Both the position numbers and the translations under genes were made by a program. From an uncultured Caulobacterales bacterium (GTDB lineage: Bacteria > Pseudomonadota > Alphaproteobacteria > Caulobacterales > Caulobacteraceae), in the NCBI GenBank assembly GCA_903862425.1, contig CAIOYC010000030.1:62001-126000 (forward strand): a stretch of 64,000 bases of DNA, in the 5' to 3' direction. The notes beneath the pieces were generated by a model. It did not search any database, was not told where the DNA came from, and worked only from the letters and a program-made list of their open reading frames with translations. Shown here piece after piece: positions 28,930 to 38,369 of the stretch (positions are counted from its first letter, which is position 1; each line of letters opens with the position of its first letter).

Positions 28930-30215
28930 CTTTCCTCCATCACCGCCAGAAGCATTAGGGCCAGGATGATCGAGGGCAGGACCTTGATCATGGGCCCCAG
29001 CGGGTCGGCCCAAAGGTCGGGTCGCCAGATGCTCGCTCCAGCGAGATAGGCCGAGGATACCGCGATCATGCCTCTGAGCGCGGCCCAGGCGGTGCGGCGA
29101 TGGCAGACTAGGAGGGCCAGAAGGATGTCCGCCGTTGCGCCGCCGAGCACCGCGACTTTGGCGGGCGCAACGGGAAAGCCGGCAGTGGTCAGCACAAGCT
29201 CGGCCTGATCGAGGCGAAGCAAACCTCCGAGCCCGGACGTCAGCCAGAACAGGCAGAGTGTAGCCAGTCCCAAAGGTTTCAGGAAATAGAGCCGGGCGAA
29301 CCAGCGCTCCTGCACACCGGATGGCGATGCTGAAAGGATTTGTGCGAGCGAGCGGATCCGCAAACCGGGCAGGACCGCCGCCTCGTTAGCCTCGCCGCGA
29401 ACCCCGTGTCGGAGTTGGACGATGGCGGTGGAGCGCATGGGACTTCGCCAGCCAAGCCAGGCGAGAGCGTCGGCGCCTTTGGCGGACAGCGTCGCCAGCG
29501 CGGGCGGCAGGGTCAGGAGCGGCGCCGGCGTGAAGCCCATCCAGGCCCGCAGCCGCATCAGGATGTCGCGCAGTGGGTAGACTTCGACAGAGACGAGATC
29601 GATCGCCACACGGCGGGGCGCATCGGGCGCAAGGGCCAGTCGCACCGCGTCCGCCACGTCCTCGACGCTGACGACCTGGATCAAGCTGTCGGGGTAAACG
29701 GCGGGAATCACGAGCGGCAAGCCGGCTAGCCCGCGTAACAGCGCGCTGCCGCCGAAGGCCGCCGGGGCCAGGACGAGACCGGGCCGCAGGATGGTCCAGG
29801 CTATGGTCTCGGCGGCGAGGGCGGCCTCGGCCTCGAGTTTGGTTCGGCCAAAGTCGCCTGGCGCACCGGCCATACCTGCGGCTGAGATGTGAACCAGCCG
29901 CGAGACCCCCGCAGTAGGTGCCGCCCGCGCGAGGGTGATGAGGCCGCTGACGTGGAGAGACTGGAGATCGTCGCGGGGATTGTCCTGCAACGCCCCGGCG
30001 CAATTAACGATTGCCTCGATCCCTTCCAACAGGGGAGCCCAGTCCTTCGCCTTGAAGCGCGCAAGGTCCGCGCGTCGCCATGCCGCCTGCGGATACCGGA
30101 TGGTGGCGAGACGGATGTCACGGCCCGCGCCGATTACTTCGTGCCCCGCCGCAGCGAGGGCGGCGACGACATAGCCGCCGATCAGTCCGTATCCACCGAG
30201 GACCAGAACGCGCAT
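28926..30215 (-). CDS. NAD(P)-binding SDR/epimerase fused to DoxX-like membrane domain
   Basis: 429 aa. Residues 1-about 290 are an atypical SDR/NmrA-like Rossmann domain (MRVLVLGGYGLIGGYVV; VNCAGAL; VHISAAGM; RPGLVLAP). Residues about 300-429 contain four hydrophobic helices resembling DoxX-like domains (SAYLAGASIWRPDLWADPLGPM is typical). The arrangement suggests a membrane-tethered nucleotide-sugar- or quinone-related oxidoreductase, but substrate is unknown. ATG 30215 starts at the Rossmann motif. Confidence 0.86.
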   Translation of the reverse strand: MRVLVLGGYGLIGGYVVAALAAAGHEVIGAGRDIRLATIRYPQAAWRRADLARFKAKDWAPLLEGIEAIVNCAGALQDNPRDDLQSLHVSGLITLARAAPTAGVSRLVHISAAGMAGAPGDFGRTKLEAEAALAAETIAWTILRPGLVLAPAAFGGSALLRGLAGLPLVIPAVYPDSLIQVVSVEDVADAVRLALAPDAPRRVAIDLVSVEVYPLRDILMRLRAWMGFTPAPLLTLPPALATLSAKGADALAWLGWRSPMRSTAIVQLRHGVRGEANEAAVLPGLRIRSLAQILSASPSGVQERWFARLYFLKPLGLATLCLFWLTSGLGGLLRLDQAELVLTTAGFPVAPAKVAVLGGATADILLALLVCHRRTAWAALRGMIAVSSAYLAGASIWRPDLWADPLGPMIKVLPSIILALMLLAVMEER

Positions 30216-30862
30216 CCGGACCCCCCTGGATGACAGGATGGGCATGTTCGCTCGGCGAATCCACATCGACGCGCGAGCGGACGAAGGAGGCCAGCCGTGA
30301 CCCCGCCTATGTAGGCTTGAACGCCTACAGCATTGGCTTGCTCGCCGGCGGTGGCGACCCTAAAGTCCACAACGCAAAAACGCCCCAGGTTGCCCAGAGG
30401 CGCTTAAGCCTGTTCCCCAACAGGGTGGATCGCAGGCCTTGGGCCGCGCTCCGGAATGACGAGCGGCTTTTGCCTTATTGCGGCCTCATCCGGAACGTGA
30501 CGCACGGACGCAGGCGCCCAAGATGGGGCGAGCGACGAAATTCAACTCAGATCGTGCGCGTCGCGGAACGCTTCATCGGGTCAGGCCTTTTAAGAATGTT
30601 CGTCGCGAGACGGACCGCTGGCCCGGCGTTGACGCCCCCCCGATACCGCCGGGCCAGCCCCCTTATCCCCCGCTTGGCCCTTTGGCTTGTGCGAAAATCG
30701 CCCGCCCTTGATTTTTCTGCCTTTCGCGACTACATCGCGACCATCTCACACGCAGGTGTTCGGTGCGGCCGGGTCAATCCCCGGTCTTCGCCGTTCCGGT
30801 CCTGAGCCATCCAGCTCGGGGATTACCTGCGGAGGACGAACCGGAAGAAGGAACAAGGTTCA
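30216..30862. other. 647-bp intergenic region upstream of rpsB
   Basis: No credible protein gene. It contains several hairpins: TGTAGGC/GCCTACA (30310-30329), CCTGTT/AACAGG around 30410-30425 nested in a larger imperfect stem (about 30400-30452), and the rpsB-proximal stem below. It must hold the promoter of the long rpsB operon, and could encode a small RNA; none is recognised. Confidence 0.5.
30776..30824 (+). promoter_or_regulatory. Hairpin in rpsB leader
   Basis: AATCCCCG (30776-30783) pairs with CGGGGATT (30817-30824), ending 38 bases before the rpsB ATG. A ribosomal-protein leader role (S2 autoregulation) is inferred from position only. Confidence 0.45.
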
Positions 30863-31735
30863 ATGGCACTGCCCGATTTCTCTATGCGTCAGCTCCTGGA
30901 AGCCGGCGCCCACTTCGGCCACCAGACCCACCGCTGGAACCCGAAGATGCAGAAGTACATCTTCGGCTCGCGCGCCAACATCCACATCATCGACCTGTCG
31001 CAGTCGATCCCGCTGCTGCACCAGGCCCTGCTGAAGGTGCGTGAAGTGGCGGCCGGCGGCGGTCGTATCCTGTTCGTCGGCACCAAGCGCCAGGCGCAGG
31101 ATCCTGTGGCCCAGGCCGCCAAGCGTTGCGCCCAGTATTATGTGAACCACCGCTGGCTCGGCGGCACGCTCACCAACTGGCGCACCATCTCCGGCTCCAT
31201 CGCCCGTCTGCGCGAGCTGGAAGGCCTGCTGGACGGCGGCGAGAGCGCCGGCCGCTCCAAGAAGGAGCTGCTGACCCTGACCCGAGAGCGTGAAAAGCTC
31301 GAACTGTCGCTGGGCGGCATCAAGGACATGGGCGGCATCCCCGACCTGATGTTCGTGATCGATACGAACAAGGAAGGCATCGCCATCCAGGAAGCCCGCA
31401 AGCTGAACATTCCGGTGATCGGCATCCTGGACACCAATTCCGATCCGGACGGCATCGCCTATCCGATCCCGGGCAATGACGATGCGGCGCGCGCGCTGCA
31501 GCTCTATTGCGACCTGATCGCCGATTCGGTGCTCGACGGCCTCGCCGCCGGCCAGTCGGCCTCGGGTGTGGATCTCGGCGCCGCCGCTGACCCGGTTGAG
31601 CCGGCCCTGCGCACCCAGGCCGCCGCCCCTGCCGCCGAAGCCGCTCCGCCGGCTGCGGTCGAGGCGCCGGCCGAAGCTGAAGCCAGCACCGAAGCGGCGC
31701 TGGACGCCGTCTCGGAAGAGCCGGCCCAGCTCTAA
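30863..31735 (+). CDS. rpsB: 30S ribosomal protein S2
   Basis: 290 aa. [35 protein letters not shown] and [14 protein letters not shown] are S2 signatures. The last 55 residues are an Ala/Glu/Pro-rich acidic extension beyond the E. coli length (241 aa), common in this group. First gene of the rpsB-to-lpxB block. Confidence 0.98.
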   Translation: MALPDFSMRQLLEAGAHFGHQTHRWNPKMQKYIFGSRANIHIIDLSQSIPLLHQALLKVREVAAGGGRILFVGTKRQAQDPVAQAAKRCAQYYVNHRWLGGTLTNWRTISGSIARLRELEGLLDGGESAGRSKKELLTLTREREKLELSLGGIKDMGGIPDLMFVIDTNKEGIAIQEARKLNIPVIGILDTNSDPDGIAYPIPGNDDAARALQLYCDLIADSVLDGLAAGQSASGVDLGAAADPVEPALRTQAAAPAAEAAPPAAVEAPAEAEASTEAALDAVSEEPAQL

Positions 31736-31785
31736 ACACTGTCATCCGCCTGCCGTATGGGCGGGTTGGAATACACACTGAATCA

Positions 31786-31813
31786 CGGACGCTCGCGATC
31801 TCGCGGGCGTCCG
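31786..31813 (+). promoter_or_regulatory. Strong hairpin between rpsB and tsf
   Basis: CGGACGCTCGCGA (31786-31798) pairs with TCGCGGGCGTCCG (31801-31813), one G-U pair. ATTTTA follows 9 bases later, so it may be a partial terminator or an mRNA-processing/stability element that sets S2:EF-Ts ratio. Confidence 0.55.
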
Positions 31814-31842
31814 CTTCGCCATTTTACTAACGGAGGTCGGCC

Positions 31843-32787
31843 ATGGCCGAGATCACAGCTCAGCTCGTGAAAGAGCTACGCGACACCACGGGCGTGGGCA
31901 TGATGGACTGCAAGAAGGCCTTGCAGGAAACCGGCGGGGACATGGAAGCCGCCATCGACTGGCTTCGCGCCAAGGGCCTCAGCAAGGCCGCCAAGAAGGC
32001 CGACCGCGTTGCGGCCGAGGGCCTCGTCGCCGTCGTTCTGCGCGATGACGGTAAGGGCATGACCGGTGCGGTCATCGAGCTGAACGCCGAGACCGACTTC
32101 GTGTCGCGCAACGACCTGTTCCAGGCTGCCGCCCGCAAGGTCGCCACCGCCGCCCTCGACATCGAAGGCGCGGACATCCAGGCGCTGAACGCCGCGACCC
32201 TGCCCGACGGCCAGACCGCCGGGGACATGATCACCCAGCTGATCGCCACCATCGGCGAGAACATGATGGTGCGTCGCTCGGCCCGCTTCGTCGTGCCCGA
32301 AGGCGCGGTCGCCGCCTACATTCATAACGCCACCGCGCCTGATCTCGGCCGCATCGGCGTGCTCGTGGCGCTGAAGTCGGACGGCCCGCACGATCGGGTG
32401 CAGGACATCGGCCGCAAGGTGGCGATGCACATCGCCGCCACCCAGCCCCTCGCCCTGAAGACCGAAGAAGTCGATCCGGCGGCGGTGGAGCGCGAGCGCG
32501 CCATCTTCGCCGAACAGGCCGCCGCCTCGGGCAAGCCCCCGGCCGTGGTCGAAAAGATGATCGAAGGTCGCATCCGCAAGTTCTACGAGGAGGTCGTGCT
32601 GTTGAAGCAGGCCTTCGTCATGGAGCCGGAAGTGACCGTCGAAGCGTTCGTGACCAAGGCCGGCAAGGACATGGGCCATGCGGTCGAAGTCACCGGCTTC
32701 GTGCGCCTCGCTCTCGGCGAAGGTGTTGAGAAAGGCCCCGAAGCTGACTTCGCCGCCGAAGTCGCCTCGCTCACTGGCGCGGCCTAA
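31843..32787 (+). CDS. tsf: Elongation factor Ts
   Basis: 314 aa. Nucleotide exchange factor for EF-Tu. N-terminal UBA-like domain [20 protein letters not shown] and [12 protein letters not shown] (signature), with the coiled-coil and C-terminal module ([19 protein letters not shown]). Ribosome-binding site GGAGG at spacing about 7. Confidence 0.98.
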   Translation: MAEITAQLVKELRDTTGVGMMDCKKALQETGGDMEAAIDWLRAKGLSKAAKKADRVAAEGLVAVVLRDDGKGMTGAVIELNAETDFVSRNDLFQAAARKVATAALDIEGADIQALNAATLPDGQTAGDMITQLIATIGENMMVRRSARFVVPEGAVAAYIHNATAPDLGRIGVLVALKSDGPHDRVQDIGRKVAMHIAATQPLALKTEEVDPAAVERERAIFAEQAAASGKPPAVVEKMIEGRIRKFYEEVVLLKQAFVMEPEVTVEAFVTKAGKDMGHAVEVTGFVRLALGEGVEKGPEADFAAEVASLTGAA

Positions 32788-32840
32788 CACCCTCTAGAGA
32801 TTGGCGCGTGCTTTACGGCGCGTGCTTCGTCCCTATAAAG

Positions 32841-32871
32841 ACGGCCGGTCGCTCGCGCGGCCGGCCGTTTT
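32841..32871 (+). terminator. Terminator-like hairpin after tsf
   Basis: ACGGCCGG (32841-32848) pairs with CCGGCCGT (32861-32868), then TTTTGATT. Only 40 bp before pyrH, so it may be leaky or pyrH may have its own promoter. Confidence 0.7.
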
Positions 32872-32907
32872 GATTCCCCTCCGAGTTTCGCGCCAAAAGG
32901 GTCCGCC

Positions 32908-33651
32908 ATGACCAGCTCTCCCCCCGCGCTCCTTTACAAACGCGTGCTTCTCAAGATTTCAGGTGAAGCGGCGCTCGGCGGAGAGGCCGGGCATGGAATC
33001 GACATCGCCAATGTGGACAAGGTTGCGGCGGACATCGCGGAAATTGTCCGCCAGGGCACGCAGGTCTGCCTGGTGATCGGCGGCGGCAACATCTTCCGCG
33101 GGCTCGCCGGCGCCGCCCAGGGCATGGAGCGCGCCCAGGCGGACTATATGGGCATGCTGGCGACGGTGATTAACGCCCTGGCCATGCAGAGCGCCCTGGA
33201 GCGCGCCGGGGTGGATACCCGCGTCCAGTCGGCCATTCCCATGCAGACCATCTGCGAGCCCTATATCCGCCGCCGCGCGGTACGGCATCTGGAGAAGGGC
33301 AGGGTGGTGATCTTCGCCGCCGGCACCGGCAGCCCCTACTTCACTACCGATACCACCGCCGCCTTGCGCGCCGCCGAGATGAATTGCGAGGCCCTGCTGA
33401 AGGGCACCAGCGTCGACGGCATCTATACTGCCGACCCGAAGCGCAAGCCGGACGCCGAGCGGCTGGATCGCCTCACCTATCTCGAATATCTCTCCAAGGA
33501 CCTGCGGGTTATGGACGCTTCCGCCATTGCTATGATGCGCGACAGCTCCATTCCTATCGTGGTCTTCTCCATTCGCCGTCCGGGCGCGTTGATGGATGTG
33601 ATGACGGGGCAAGGCGCCCACAGCGTCATCACCGAATCGCCCGCAGCCTGA
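32908..33651 (+). CDS. pyrH: UMP kinase
   Basis: 247 aa hexameric amino-acid-kinase-fold enzyme making UDP from [16 protein letters not shown] (P-loop-like), [27 protein letters not shown] and DGIYTADPK are diagnostic. Placed as usual between tsf and frr. Confidence 0.98.
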   Translation: MTSSPPALLYKRVLLKISGEAALGGEAGHGIDIANVDKVAADIAEIVRQGTQVCLVIGGGNIFRGLAGAAQGMERAQADYMGMLATVINALAMQSALERAGVDTRVQSAIPMQTICEPYIRRRAVRHLEKGRVVIFAAGTGSPYFTTDTTAALRAAEMNCEALLKGTSVDGIYTADPKRKPDAERLDRLTYLEYLSKDLRVMDASAIAMMRDSSIPIVVFSIRRPGALMDVMTGQGAHSVITESPAA

Positions 33652-33677
33652 CCCTTTAGCCAACAGGACCCTCCCTC

Positions 33678-34235
33678 ATGGCCAAGCCAGAACTGACCCA
33701 CTATCGCGACCGGATGGACAAGGCGATCGAGGCCCTAAAGGCCGAATTTGCCGGGCTGCGCACGGGCCGCGCCAATGTCGGCCTGCTCGATCCGGTCATG
33801 GTGGAGGCCTATGGATCCTCCACGCCGCTCAACGCTGTCGCCGCCATCAGCGTCCCCGAGCCGCGCCTGATCACCGTCAGCGTCTGGGACAAGGGCGTGG
33901 TCGTTTCTGTGGAGAAAGCGATCCGCGCCGCCGGCCTCGGCCTCAACCCCATCGTCGACGGCACCACCCTGCGCATCCCCGTGCCGCCTTTGACCGAGGA
34001 GCGCCGCAAGGACCTCGCCAAGCTGGCCGGCAAATATGCGGAAACCCAGAAGATCGCTGTACGCAATGTTCGCCGCGACGCCAACGACGACCTGAAGAAG
34101 GCCGAAAAGGCTGGCGATATCTCCCAGGACGATCTGAAGAAGATGGAGACGGAGGTTCAGGGCTTCACCGATGGGGCGATCAAGCGCATCGACGAAGCCT
34201 TGAAAACAAAAGAGCAAGAGATCATGCAGGTTTAA
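33678..34235 (+). CDS. frr: Ribosome recycling factor
   Basis: 185 aa, standard length. With EF-G it splits post-termination ribosomes. Signatures: [36 protein letters not shown] and the C-terminal helix ending KEQEIMQV. 26 bp after pyrH. Confidence 0.98.
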   Translation: MAKPELTHYRDRMDKAIEALKAEFAGLRTGRANVGLLDPVMVEAYGSSTPLNAVAAISVPEPRLITVSVWDKGVVVSVEKAIRAAGLGLNPIVDGTTLRIPVPPLTEERRKDLAKLAGKYAETQKIAVRNVRRDANDDLKKAEKAGDISQDDLKKMETEVQGFTDGAIKRIDEALKTKEQEIMQV

Positions 34236-34314
34236 GGCTCATAGTGCTTTTGGTGCTTGAGCCGAACCGTCGGGGCGGTTCTGGCGGCAGGGTGGGCCGC
34301 GTCGGGAGAAGTGT

Positions 34315-35103
34315 ATGGGCGTGATGTCGCCGACCAAGCAGCCCGAGGGGCGCAGCGACCGCACAGTCCCGGCTGAGCGTGTCGGCGCCCGTCACGTGGC
34401 CATCATCATGGACGGCAATGGGCGCTGGGCGAAACAGCGCGGAATGCCGCGCGTGTTCGGTCACCGCGCAGGGGTCAACGCTTTGAAGCGCACGGTCGAG
34501 GGCGCTCCCGATCTTGGCGTCGAGTGGATGACCGTGTTCGGCTTCTCCACCGAAAACTGGACCCGGCCGGCTGCCGAAGTGGCCGAGTTGATGGGGATAC
34601 TGAAGAATTATCTGCGCTCCGATCTCGCCCGCATGGAGCGCGAAGGCGTGCGCTTGCGGGTGATCGGTCGTCGCAACGGCCTGGACGCCGAGGTGCTGGA
34701 TATCATCGCCCACGCCGAGGCGCGGACGCGCCATAACGACCGCTTCCACCTGCAGGTCGCCTTCAATTATGGCGGTCGAGCCGATATCGCCGACGCCGCG
34801 CGCCGCTATGCTGAGGCGGTGGTGGAGGGCCGGGAGGATTTGAAGGGCTTCGACGAGGCCGGTTTCGAACGCTATCTGTCTACCGCCCATGGACCGCCGC
34901 CGGATCTGATCGTGCGGACCTCTGGCGAGCAGCGGATATCCAACTTCCTGCTATGGGAAGCGGCCTATGCCGAACTGGTGTTCCAGGACGTCCTGTGGCC
35001 CGACTACGGCCCCGAATATCTGGGCGCCGCTATCGAGGAGTTCAGGCGCCGGGATCGCCGTTACGGCGGAGCGGAGGCCGATGGCGTCCTCGCAACCGGG
35101 TAA
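34315..35103 (+). CDS. uppS: Undecaprenyl diphosphate synthase
   Basis: 262 aa cis-prenyltransferase making the C55 lipid carrier for peptidoglycan. VAIIMDGNGRWAKQRG (catalytic Asp and phosphate-binding), FGFSTENWTRP, LQVAFNYGGRADI and DLIVRTSGEQRISNFLLWE are all present. Two hairpins (GGCTCA/TGAGCC, GAACCG/CGGTTC) lie in the 79-bp gap after frr. Overlaps cdsA by 23 bp. Confidence 0.98.
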   Translation: MGVMSPTKQPEGRSDRTVPAERVGARHVAIIMDGNGRWAKQRGMPRVFGHRAGVNALKRTVEGAPDLGVEWMTVFGFSTENWTRPAAEVAELMGILKNYLRSDLARMEREGVRLRVIGRRNGLDAEVLDIIAHAEARTRHNDRFHLQVAFNYGGRADIADAARRYAEAVVEGREDLKGFDEAGFERYLSTAHGPPPDLIVRTSGEQRISNFLLWEAAYAELVFQDVLWPDYGPEYLGAAIEEFRRRDRRYGGAEADGVLATG

Positions 35104-35920
35104 GCGTTTCGACTGGAGCAATCTGGGCGTGAGGGCGATGTCGGGAGTGATCCTGGCGCCGCTCGCGCTTCTGGCTGTCTGGTTCGGCGGCTGGGCCTTT
35201 CTCGTCATGATCGCCGTGGGCGTGGCCCTGCTCACCATCGAATGGGGCGGCATGGCCGACAAGGAGACGCCGGTCCGTGCGGCGGCGGTCATGTCTGTCG
35301 CCATTCTTGGCTCGGTCTTCGTCGCCTATCAGGGCCATCCGTGGATGGGCTGGCTGGTGGTGGCGCTGGGCGCCGTGCTGGGCGGCGTCTTCACCCTGCT
35401 ACGCGGCAAGATCGACCGCCCGGCCGACATCGCCTTCGGCGTCCTTTATATCGGTGCGCCCTCCGTGGCCCTGGTCTGGCTGCGCGGTTCGCCGGGCGGG
35501 CGGGAGTGGACACTGATCCTTCTCGCTGTGGTCTGGGCGGCGGATATCGCCGCCTTCCTGGTGGGTAGTGCGCTGAAGGGGCCTAAGCTCTGGCCGCGGT
35601 TCTCTCCCAACAAGACCTGGACCGGCTTCTTCGGCGGGCTTCTCGGCGGGGCGCTGGCGGGGGTGGGCGTCGCCGCCTTGCCGCTGGGCGCCGGCGGGCC
35701 GAGCCTGATGCACGCGGCCTGGATCGGGCTTTTGGCGGCGCTGGCGGCGATGGCGGGCGATTTATGGGAGTCGATGCTGAAGAGGCGGTTCGGGGTCAAG
35801 GATTCCGGCGATCTGATCCCTGGCCATGGCGGCTTGCTTGATCGGGTCGACGGGTTGATGTTCGCCGCCGTTCTGGTTGCAGGGGTGCGGCTGTTGTTCT
35901 TTCAGGGTCTGATCGCTTGA
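35081..35920 (+). CDS. cdsA: Phosphatidate cytidylyltransferase
   Basis: 279 aa integral membrane enzyme forming CDP-diacylglycerol. Several hydrophobic helices and the C-terminal CTP-transferase signature [20 protein letters not shown], with [16 protein letters not shown] upstream. ATG 35081 ([10 protein letters not shown]) lies inside uppS; this start agrees with family length and the first membrane helix. Confidence 0.95.
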   Translation: MASSQPGKRFDWSNLGVRAMSGVILAPLALLAVWFGGWAFLVMIAVGVALLTIEWGGMADKETPVRAAAVMSVAILGSVFVAYQGHPWMGWLVVALGAVLGGVFTLLRGKIDRPADIAFGVLYIGAPSVALVWLRGSPGGREWTLILLAVVWAADIAAFLVGSALKGPKLWPRFSPNKTWTGFFGGLLGGALAGVGVAALPLGAGGPSLMHAAWIGLLAALAAMAGDLWESMLKRRFGVKDSGDLIPGHGGLLDRVDGLMFAAVLVAGVRLLFFQGLIA

Positions 35921-37101
35921 GCGTGCGTCGTGTAACAGTATTGGGCTCGACCGGGTCGGTCGGGATATCGACGCTCGACCTGATCGAGAAGAGCGGCGAG
36001 GCGGTTGAGGTCGTCGCCCTGGTCGCGGGGCGCAACGTTGCCATGCTGGCCGAGCAAGCGAAGCGCTGGCGGCCGAAGATTGCTGTGATCTCCGACGAGC
36101 ACTGTCTTCCCGATCTCCGCGCCGCGCTGGCTGGTACGGGCATAGAGGTGGCCGCGGGCGCCGAAGCGGTGGTCGAGGCAGCGGCGCGGCCGGCCGACTG
36201 GGTCATGTGCGCCATCGTCGGCATCGCCGGCCTTCGCCCCACCATGGCGGCGGCCAGGAACGGCGTGATGCTGGCGGTGGCCAACAAGGAGAGCGTGGTC
36301 TGCACCGGCCGGCTGATGATCGATATGGTGGTGGCCGCCGGCGGACAGCTGCTCCCGGTCGATTCCGAGCATTCGGCCATCTTCCAGGGCCTGGGCGGTC
36401 TGGACGCCAGCCAGGCGTCGAAGCTGATTCTCACCTCGTCCGGCGGTCCGTTCCGGGGCTGGACGCGTCAACAGATGTCCGCCGCGACGCTGGAGCAGGC
36501 CACCAGCCATCCCAACTTCGCCATGGGGCCGAAGATCACCGTCGACAGCGCGCAGATGATGAACAAGGGCCTGGAGATCATCGAGGCGGCCTACCTGTTC
36601 GATACCCCCGCCGAGCGCATCGAGGTGCTGGTCCACCCGCAGCAGATCATCCACTCTATGGTCGAGTTCAAGGACGGCTCCACCATGGCCCAGCTGTCCC
36701 CGCCCGACATGCGCGGCCCCATCGCCTGCGCCTACGCCTGGCCAGCCCGGCTGGATTGGCCGGCGCCTAGGCTCGACCTCGCCGCGCTGAAGGCTCTGAC
36801 CTTCGAAGCCCCGGACGAAGACAGGTTTCCGGCGCTCGGTCTGGCGCGCGAGGCCATCCGCCTCGGCGGCCGTGCGCCGGCAGCGCTTAATGCGGCTAAC
36901 GAGTGCGCCGTGGCCGCCTTCCTTGACCGTCGCATCGGCTTTCTGGATATTGCCCGCACGGTCGCCGAGACGCTGGAAAAAATGCAGGCGGCCGGCGAAC
37001 TCAAGGGCGAAGGCGGCCTCGACGGGGCGCTTGAGACGGATCGCCGCGCCCGAGCGGTAGCGGAGGCCATTATCTTGCCATCGGCGCATAGGACGACCTG
37101 A
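35917..37101 (+). CDS. dxr: 1-deoxy-D-xylulose-5-phosphate reductoisomerase
   Basis: 394 aa. Second step of the MEP isoprenoid pathway. N-terminal NADPH motif [41 protein letters not shown] (metal-binding Asp/Glu), SSGGPFRGW, and [23 protein letters not shown] region. Starts TTG at 35917, overlapping the cdsA stop; GTG at 35923 is an alternative. Supplies precursor to UppS in the same block. Confidence 0.97.
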   Translation: MSVRRVTVLGSTGSVGISTLDLIEKSGEAVEVVALVAGRNVAMLAEQAKRWRPKIAVISDEHCLPDLRAALAGTGIEVAAGAEAVVEAAARPADWVMCAIVGIAGLRPTMAAARNGVMLAVANKESVVCTGRLMIDMVVAAGGQLLPVDSEHSAIFQGLGGLDASQASKLILTSSGGPFRGWTRQQMSAATLEQATSHPNFAMGPKITVDSAQMMNKGLEIIEAAYLFDTPAERIEVLVHPQQIIHSMVEFKDGSTMAQLSPPDMRGPIACAYAWPARLDWPAPRLDLAALKALTFEAPDEDRFPALGLAREAIRLGGRAPAALNAANECAVAAFLDRRIGFLDIARTVAETLEKMQAAGELKGEGGLDGALETDRRARAVAEAIILPSAHRTT

Positions 37102-37122
37102 GCAGGGGCCACCGGACATTCC

Positions 37123-38343
37123 ATGCTCGCATTGCTGCAAAACATCCTGCTGACCGTCCTGCCGTGGCTTTTCGTGCTCACGGTGGTCGTTGTCGTTCAT
37201 GAACTGGGTCACTTCCTGATCGCCAAGATGTTCGGCGTGGCGGTGGACCGCTTTTCCATCGGCTTTGGGAAGACCCTGTGGAGCCGACGGGACCGTAGCG
37301 GCGTTGAGTGGCGCCTGGCCGCCCTGCCGCTCGGCGGCTATGTGCGCTTTTCTGGGGATGCCGACGCCTCGTCCTCAGTTCCCGACGCCGACGACCTTGC
37401 CGATCTGAAGCAGCAGATCGTCGCCAGGCAGGGCGCCGAGGCGGTGAGCCGTTATTTCCACTTCAAACCGCTGTGGCAGCGGGCTCTGGTGGTGGCGGGC
37501 GGCCCATTCGCCAACTTCGTGCTGGCTGTGGTGATCTTCGCCGGCATCGCGATGACCAGCGGGGTTATGACCGCCAAGCCTCTGATCTCCGGCGTTCTGC
37601 CCAACAGCCCCGCCGCCGCCGCCGGCTTCCAAGCTGGCGACCTGATCGTGCGCATGAACGGCCAGCCGTTAGACAACTTTTTCAAGGTGGGCAGGTACGC
37701 CGCCTATCATCCCGGCCATCCCATGAGCTTCGTGGTGCAGCGAGGCGGCAAGGATGTAGCGCTGGATGCGACGCCCCAGAACCGTGTCCGCCCCGATCCC
37801 CTGTTCGGGCGCCCGATGAAGGTGGGCATGCTCGGTCTTGCGGGTCCTACCGATCGATCCATGGTCAGTTTCCAGCGCCTCAATCCCGTCGCCGCGGTCG
37901 GTGAGGGGGTAGGGGAGACCGTCGAGACCCTCGACGTCACCTTGCGCTATCTCGGTCGCATGATCGTGGGACGCGAATCAGGCGACCAGCTGGGCGGGCC
38001 GATCCGCACCGCGCTCATGTCCAAGGCCGTGACCGAAGCCAACGCGGCGGCTCCTGGCACCCTTGGGGAAAAGAGCCTTAATGTCGCAGCGGGGCTGATC
38101 GGCTTCGCTGCGGTCATCTCCATCGGTATCGGCTTCATGAACCTGCTGCCCATACCCATGCTCGATGGCGGTCACCTGTTGTTTTATGGATACGAAGCGG
38201 TGGCCCGGCGCCCCGTTACGGCTCGGTTCCAGGCCGCAAGCTACAGGGTGGGCCTTGCTTTGGTGGTCGGATTGATGTTGTTCGCCACCTGGAACGATCT
38301 CCAGCTTCCAGTTCTGAAAATCCTCGGAGGGCATGTCTCTTGA
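37123..38343 (+). CDS. rseP: Site-2 zinc metalloprotease RseP
   Basis: 406 aa inner-membrane intramembrane protease that cleaves anti-sigma factors in envelope stress. Zinc motif HELGH (residues 26-30) in the first helix, one PDZ domain (VLPNSPAAAAGFQAGDLIVRMNG), and the conserved NLLPIPMLDGGHLLFY near the C-terminus. Between dxr and bamA as in most proteobacteria. E. coli RseP has two PDZ domains; here one is clear. Confidence 0.96.
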   Translation: MLALLQNILLTVLPWLFVLTVVVVVHELGHFLIAKMFGVAVDRFSIGFGKTLWSRRDRSGVEWRLAALPLGGYVRFSGDADASSSVPDADDLADLKQQIVARQGAEAVSRYFHFKPLWQRALVVAGGPFANFVLAVVIFAGIAMTSGVMTAKPLISGVLPNSPAAAAGFQAGDLIVRMNGQPLDNFFKVGRYAAYHPGHPMSFVVQRGGKDVALDATPQNRVRPDPLFGRPMKVGMLGLAGPTDRSMVSFQRLNPVAAVGEGVGETVETLDVTLRYLGRMIVGRESGDQLGGPIRTALMSKAVTEANAAAPGTLGEKSLNVAAGLIGFAAVISIGIGFMNLLPIPMLDGGHLLFYGYEAVARRPVTARFQAASYRVGLALVVGLMLFATWNDLQLPVLKILGGHVS

Positions 38344-38369
38344 GCCCGCCCCCCGCAGACGGTTCATCG

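Noticed and set aside
30360-30480. 6S RNA or SRP RNA upstream of rpsB
   Set aside because: Hairpins exist, but the sequence does not show the 6S central bubble or the SRP GGAA-type apical motif that I could recognise.
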